Positions 62,654 through 64,000 of a stretch of DNA of 64,000 nucleotides are shown here, in pieces. The notes under the pieces are model-generated. The model ran no database searches, was not told where the DNA came from, and saw only the letters and a list, made by a program, of their open reading frames with translations. The first letter of the stretch is position 1, and each line of letters starts with the position of its first letter. The stretch covers positions 421,548 through 485,547 of the forward strand of contig NZ_ML137218.1 of assembly GCF_004015795.1 (NCBI RefSeq). The letters are read 5' to 3'. This stretch comes from Falsirhodobacter deserti (GTDB lineage Bacteria; Pseudomonadota; Alphaproteobacteria; Rhodobacterales; Rhodobacteraceae). A program made the position numbers and the translations under genes.

Positions 62654-64000
62654 TCAGGAGGGGATGCGGGCTTCGGTGCCCAGCACGTCCACGATATCGG
62701 CGAAGTCCTGGCTTTCGGTTCGCGTTTCGCCAAGGCGGCGGACGGAAACGGTGCGCCGCTCCACCTCTTGCATGCCCACGGCAAGGATCACCGGCACCTT
62801 GCCGACCGAATGTTCGCGAACCTTGTAGTTGATCTTTTCGTTCCGCAGGTCGGTTTCGGCGCGCACGCCTGCAGCCTTCAGCGCCTCGGCCACCTCGCGC
62901 GCATAGTCATCGGCATCCGACACGATGGAGGCGACGACCACCTGCCGCGGGGCCAGCCAGAAGGGCAGCTTGCCGGAATAGTTTTCCAGCAGTATGCCAA
63001 GGAACCGCTCGAACGATCCGAGCACGGCGCGGTGCAGCATGACCGGCATGTGCTTGGCCCCATCCTCGCCGATATATTCGGCACCAAGGCGGTCGGGCAG
63101 GTTAAAGTCGCATTGCAGCGTGCCGCACTGCCATTCGCGCCCGATGGCGTCCGTCAGCTTGAAGTCCAGCTTCGGGCCATAGAAGGCACCGTCGCCGGGA
63201 TTCACCTCATAGCTGTAACCGGCCTTTTCGATGGCGCTGGCAAGGGCGGCCTCGGACTTGTCCCAGATCGCGTCGGAGCCGACACGCACATCGGGACGGG
63301 TGGACAGCTTGATGTCGAACTTCTGGAAGCCCAGATCGCGATACACCGTCGACAGCAGTTCAAGGAACGCTGCCGTTTCGGATTCGATCTGGTCCTCGGT
63401 GCAGAAGATATGCGCGTCGTCCTGCACGAAGCCGCGCACCCGCATCAGCCCGTGCATGGAGCCGCTGCTTTCATAGCGGTGGCACGACCCGAACTCTGCC
63501 AAGCGCAGCGGCAGGTCGCGATAGGACTTCATGCCGTGGTTATAGACCTGGACGTGGCAGGGGCAGTTCATCGGCTTCAGCGCGTTGATGCGCTTTTCCT
63601 TGGCGCCTTCCTCGTCCACCTCCACGATGAACATGTTCTCGCGGTAGGCTTCCCAATGGCCGGACTTTTCCCACAGCACGCGGTCCACGACCTGCGGGGT
63701 CTTGATCTCTTGATACCCCGCCTTGCGCAGACGCCCGCGCATGTAATCTTCCAGCGTGCGATAAACCTGCCAGCCGTTCGGATGCCAGAACACCATGCCC
63801 GGCGCTTCTTCCTGGATGTGGAACAGGTCCATCTCGCGGCCCAGCTTGCGGTGGTCGCGCTTGGCGGCTTCTTCCAGCATGGTCAGGTGGGCCTTCAGAT
63901 CCTCGCGGTTCTTGAAGGCCACGCCATAGATGCGCTGCAGCATGGGGCGCGTCGCATCGCCCAGCCAATACGCGCCCGCAACGGTGGTCAACTTGAAGGC
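62654..64000 (-). CDS. thrS: Threonyl-tRNA synthetase, C-terminal part (5' end outside window)
   Basis: Class II synthetase charging tRNA-Thr. About 449 residues are visible, the frame being open to base 64000. Motif 1 region ([29 protein letters not shown]), motif 2 ([34 protein letters not shown]), the zinc ligands (Cys in MNCPCHV, His, and His later), motif 3 ([23 protein letters not shown]) and the anticodon-binding domain are present. The TGS and editing domains would lie upstream of the window end. Confidence 0.96.
   Translation of the reverse strand, partial: AFKLTTVAGAYWLGDATRPMLQRIYGVAFKNREDLKAHLTMLEEAAKRDHRKLGREMDLFHIQEEAPGMVFWHPNGWQVYRTLEDYMRGRLRKAGYQEIKTPQVVDRVLWEKSGHWEAYRENMFIVEVDEEGAKEKRINALKPMNCPCHVQVYNHGMKSYRDLPLRLAEFGSCHRYESSGSMHGLMRVRGFVQDDAHIFCTEDQIESETAAFLELLSTVYRDLGFQKFDIKLSTRPDVRVGSDAIWDKSEAALASAIEKAGYSYEVNPGDGAFYGPKLDFKLTDAIGREWQCGTLQCDFNLPDRLGAEYIGEDGAKHMPVMLHRAVLGSFERFLGILLENYSGKLPFWLAPRQVVVASIVSDADDYAREVAEALKAAGVRAETDLRNEKINYKVREHSVGKVPVILAVGMQEVERRTVSVRRLGETRTESQDFADIVDVLGTEARIPS

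Overview
The window is GC-rich, densely packed chromosomal DNA from an alphaproteobacterium, almost certainly a Rhodobacterales/Rhodobacteraceae-type organism. Supporting signs are the permuted two-piece tmRNA with tag ANDNRAPMAVAA, an SspB-alpha next to it, an RNase E with an acidic insert in its S1 region and a C-terminal RRRGWW motif, a prolyl-tRNA synthetase without the bacterial editing insert, an ATPase zeta subunit (DUF1476), and the phaZ/phaC/phaR and choXWV/betI arrangements. I cannot fix the genus. I saw no tRNA, rRNA, insertion sequence, prophage or CRISPR array; this is core chromosome with local gene decay.

Layout. 1-4.85 kb: the 3' end of topA, then a choline ABC importer (choX-choW-choV, minus strand) divergent from betI across a perfect BetI-type operator. 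4.9-7.1 kb: two small lipoproteins, a hypothetical, a TerB/J-domain protein and an acetyltransferase. 7.1-12.7 kb (minus): AI-2E family permease, hda, ppk1, ppx, tightly coupled. 12.8-16.8 kb: proS, the Lol lipoprotein exporter genes, a ChaC-type cyclotransferase. 16.9-25.4 kb: parE, a glutathione transferase, a MATE exporter, rpiA, glutathione reductase, hflK-hflC. 25.5-27.9 kb: a DegP/Do protease, a lipoprotein gene without a proper stop, a 2Fe-2S ferredoxin. 27.8-31.5 kb: PHA storage genes phaZ, phaC, phaR, with no phasin gene between phaC and phaR, and an unlisted 48-residue membrane protein. 31.6-40.3 kb: radical SAM protein, DUF1476, purC-purS, a decayed hydrolase gene, an esterase, glyA, nadK, maeB. 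40.4-43.4 kb: a four-gene overlapping nucleoside-salvage operon cdd-deoB-(adenosine-deaminase-like)-upp. 43.4-50.4 kb: an inactive-looking M48-like membrane protein, tdk, a DEAD-box helicase, purQ, dctB-dctD. 50.4-57.6 kb: a long rne leader, rne, ccdA, the fumC-DUF4169-RHH operon, a methyltransferase, sspB and ssrA. 57.6-64 kb: a frameshifted DUF3140-type gene, an orphan spermidine/putrescine-type binding protein, acuI, a photolyase remnant, cfa, a Nudix hydrolase and the 3' part of thrS.

Themes. Several genes act together: choline uptake and its repressor; polyphosphate synthesis and degradation; ribosome rescue (ssrA) beside the adaptor (sspB) that delivers tagged proteins to ClpXP; PHA synthesis, breakdown and control. 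The most unusual proteins keep a family fold but have lost its hallmark residues: an adenosine deaminase relative without any of its metal ligands inside the cdd-deoB-upp operon, a DctD-type regulator without the sigma-54-contacting GAFTGA loop, and an M48-like membrane protein without HExxH. Three genes (a metal-dependent hydrolase, a DUF3140-type protein and a DNA photolyase) are visibly broken, which points to ongoing gene loss unless some of the frameshifts are sequencing errors.
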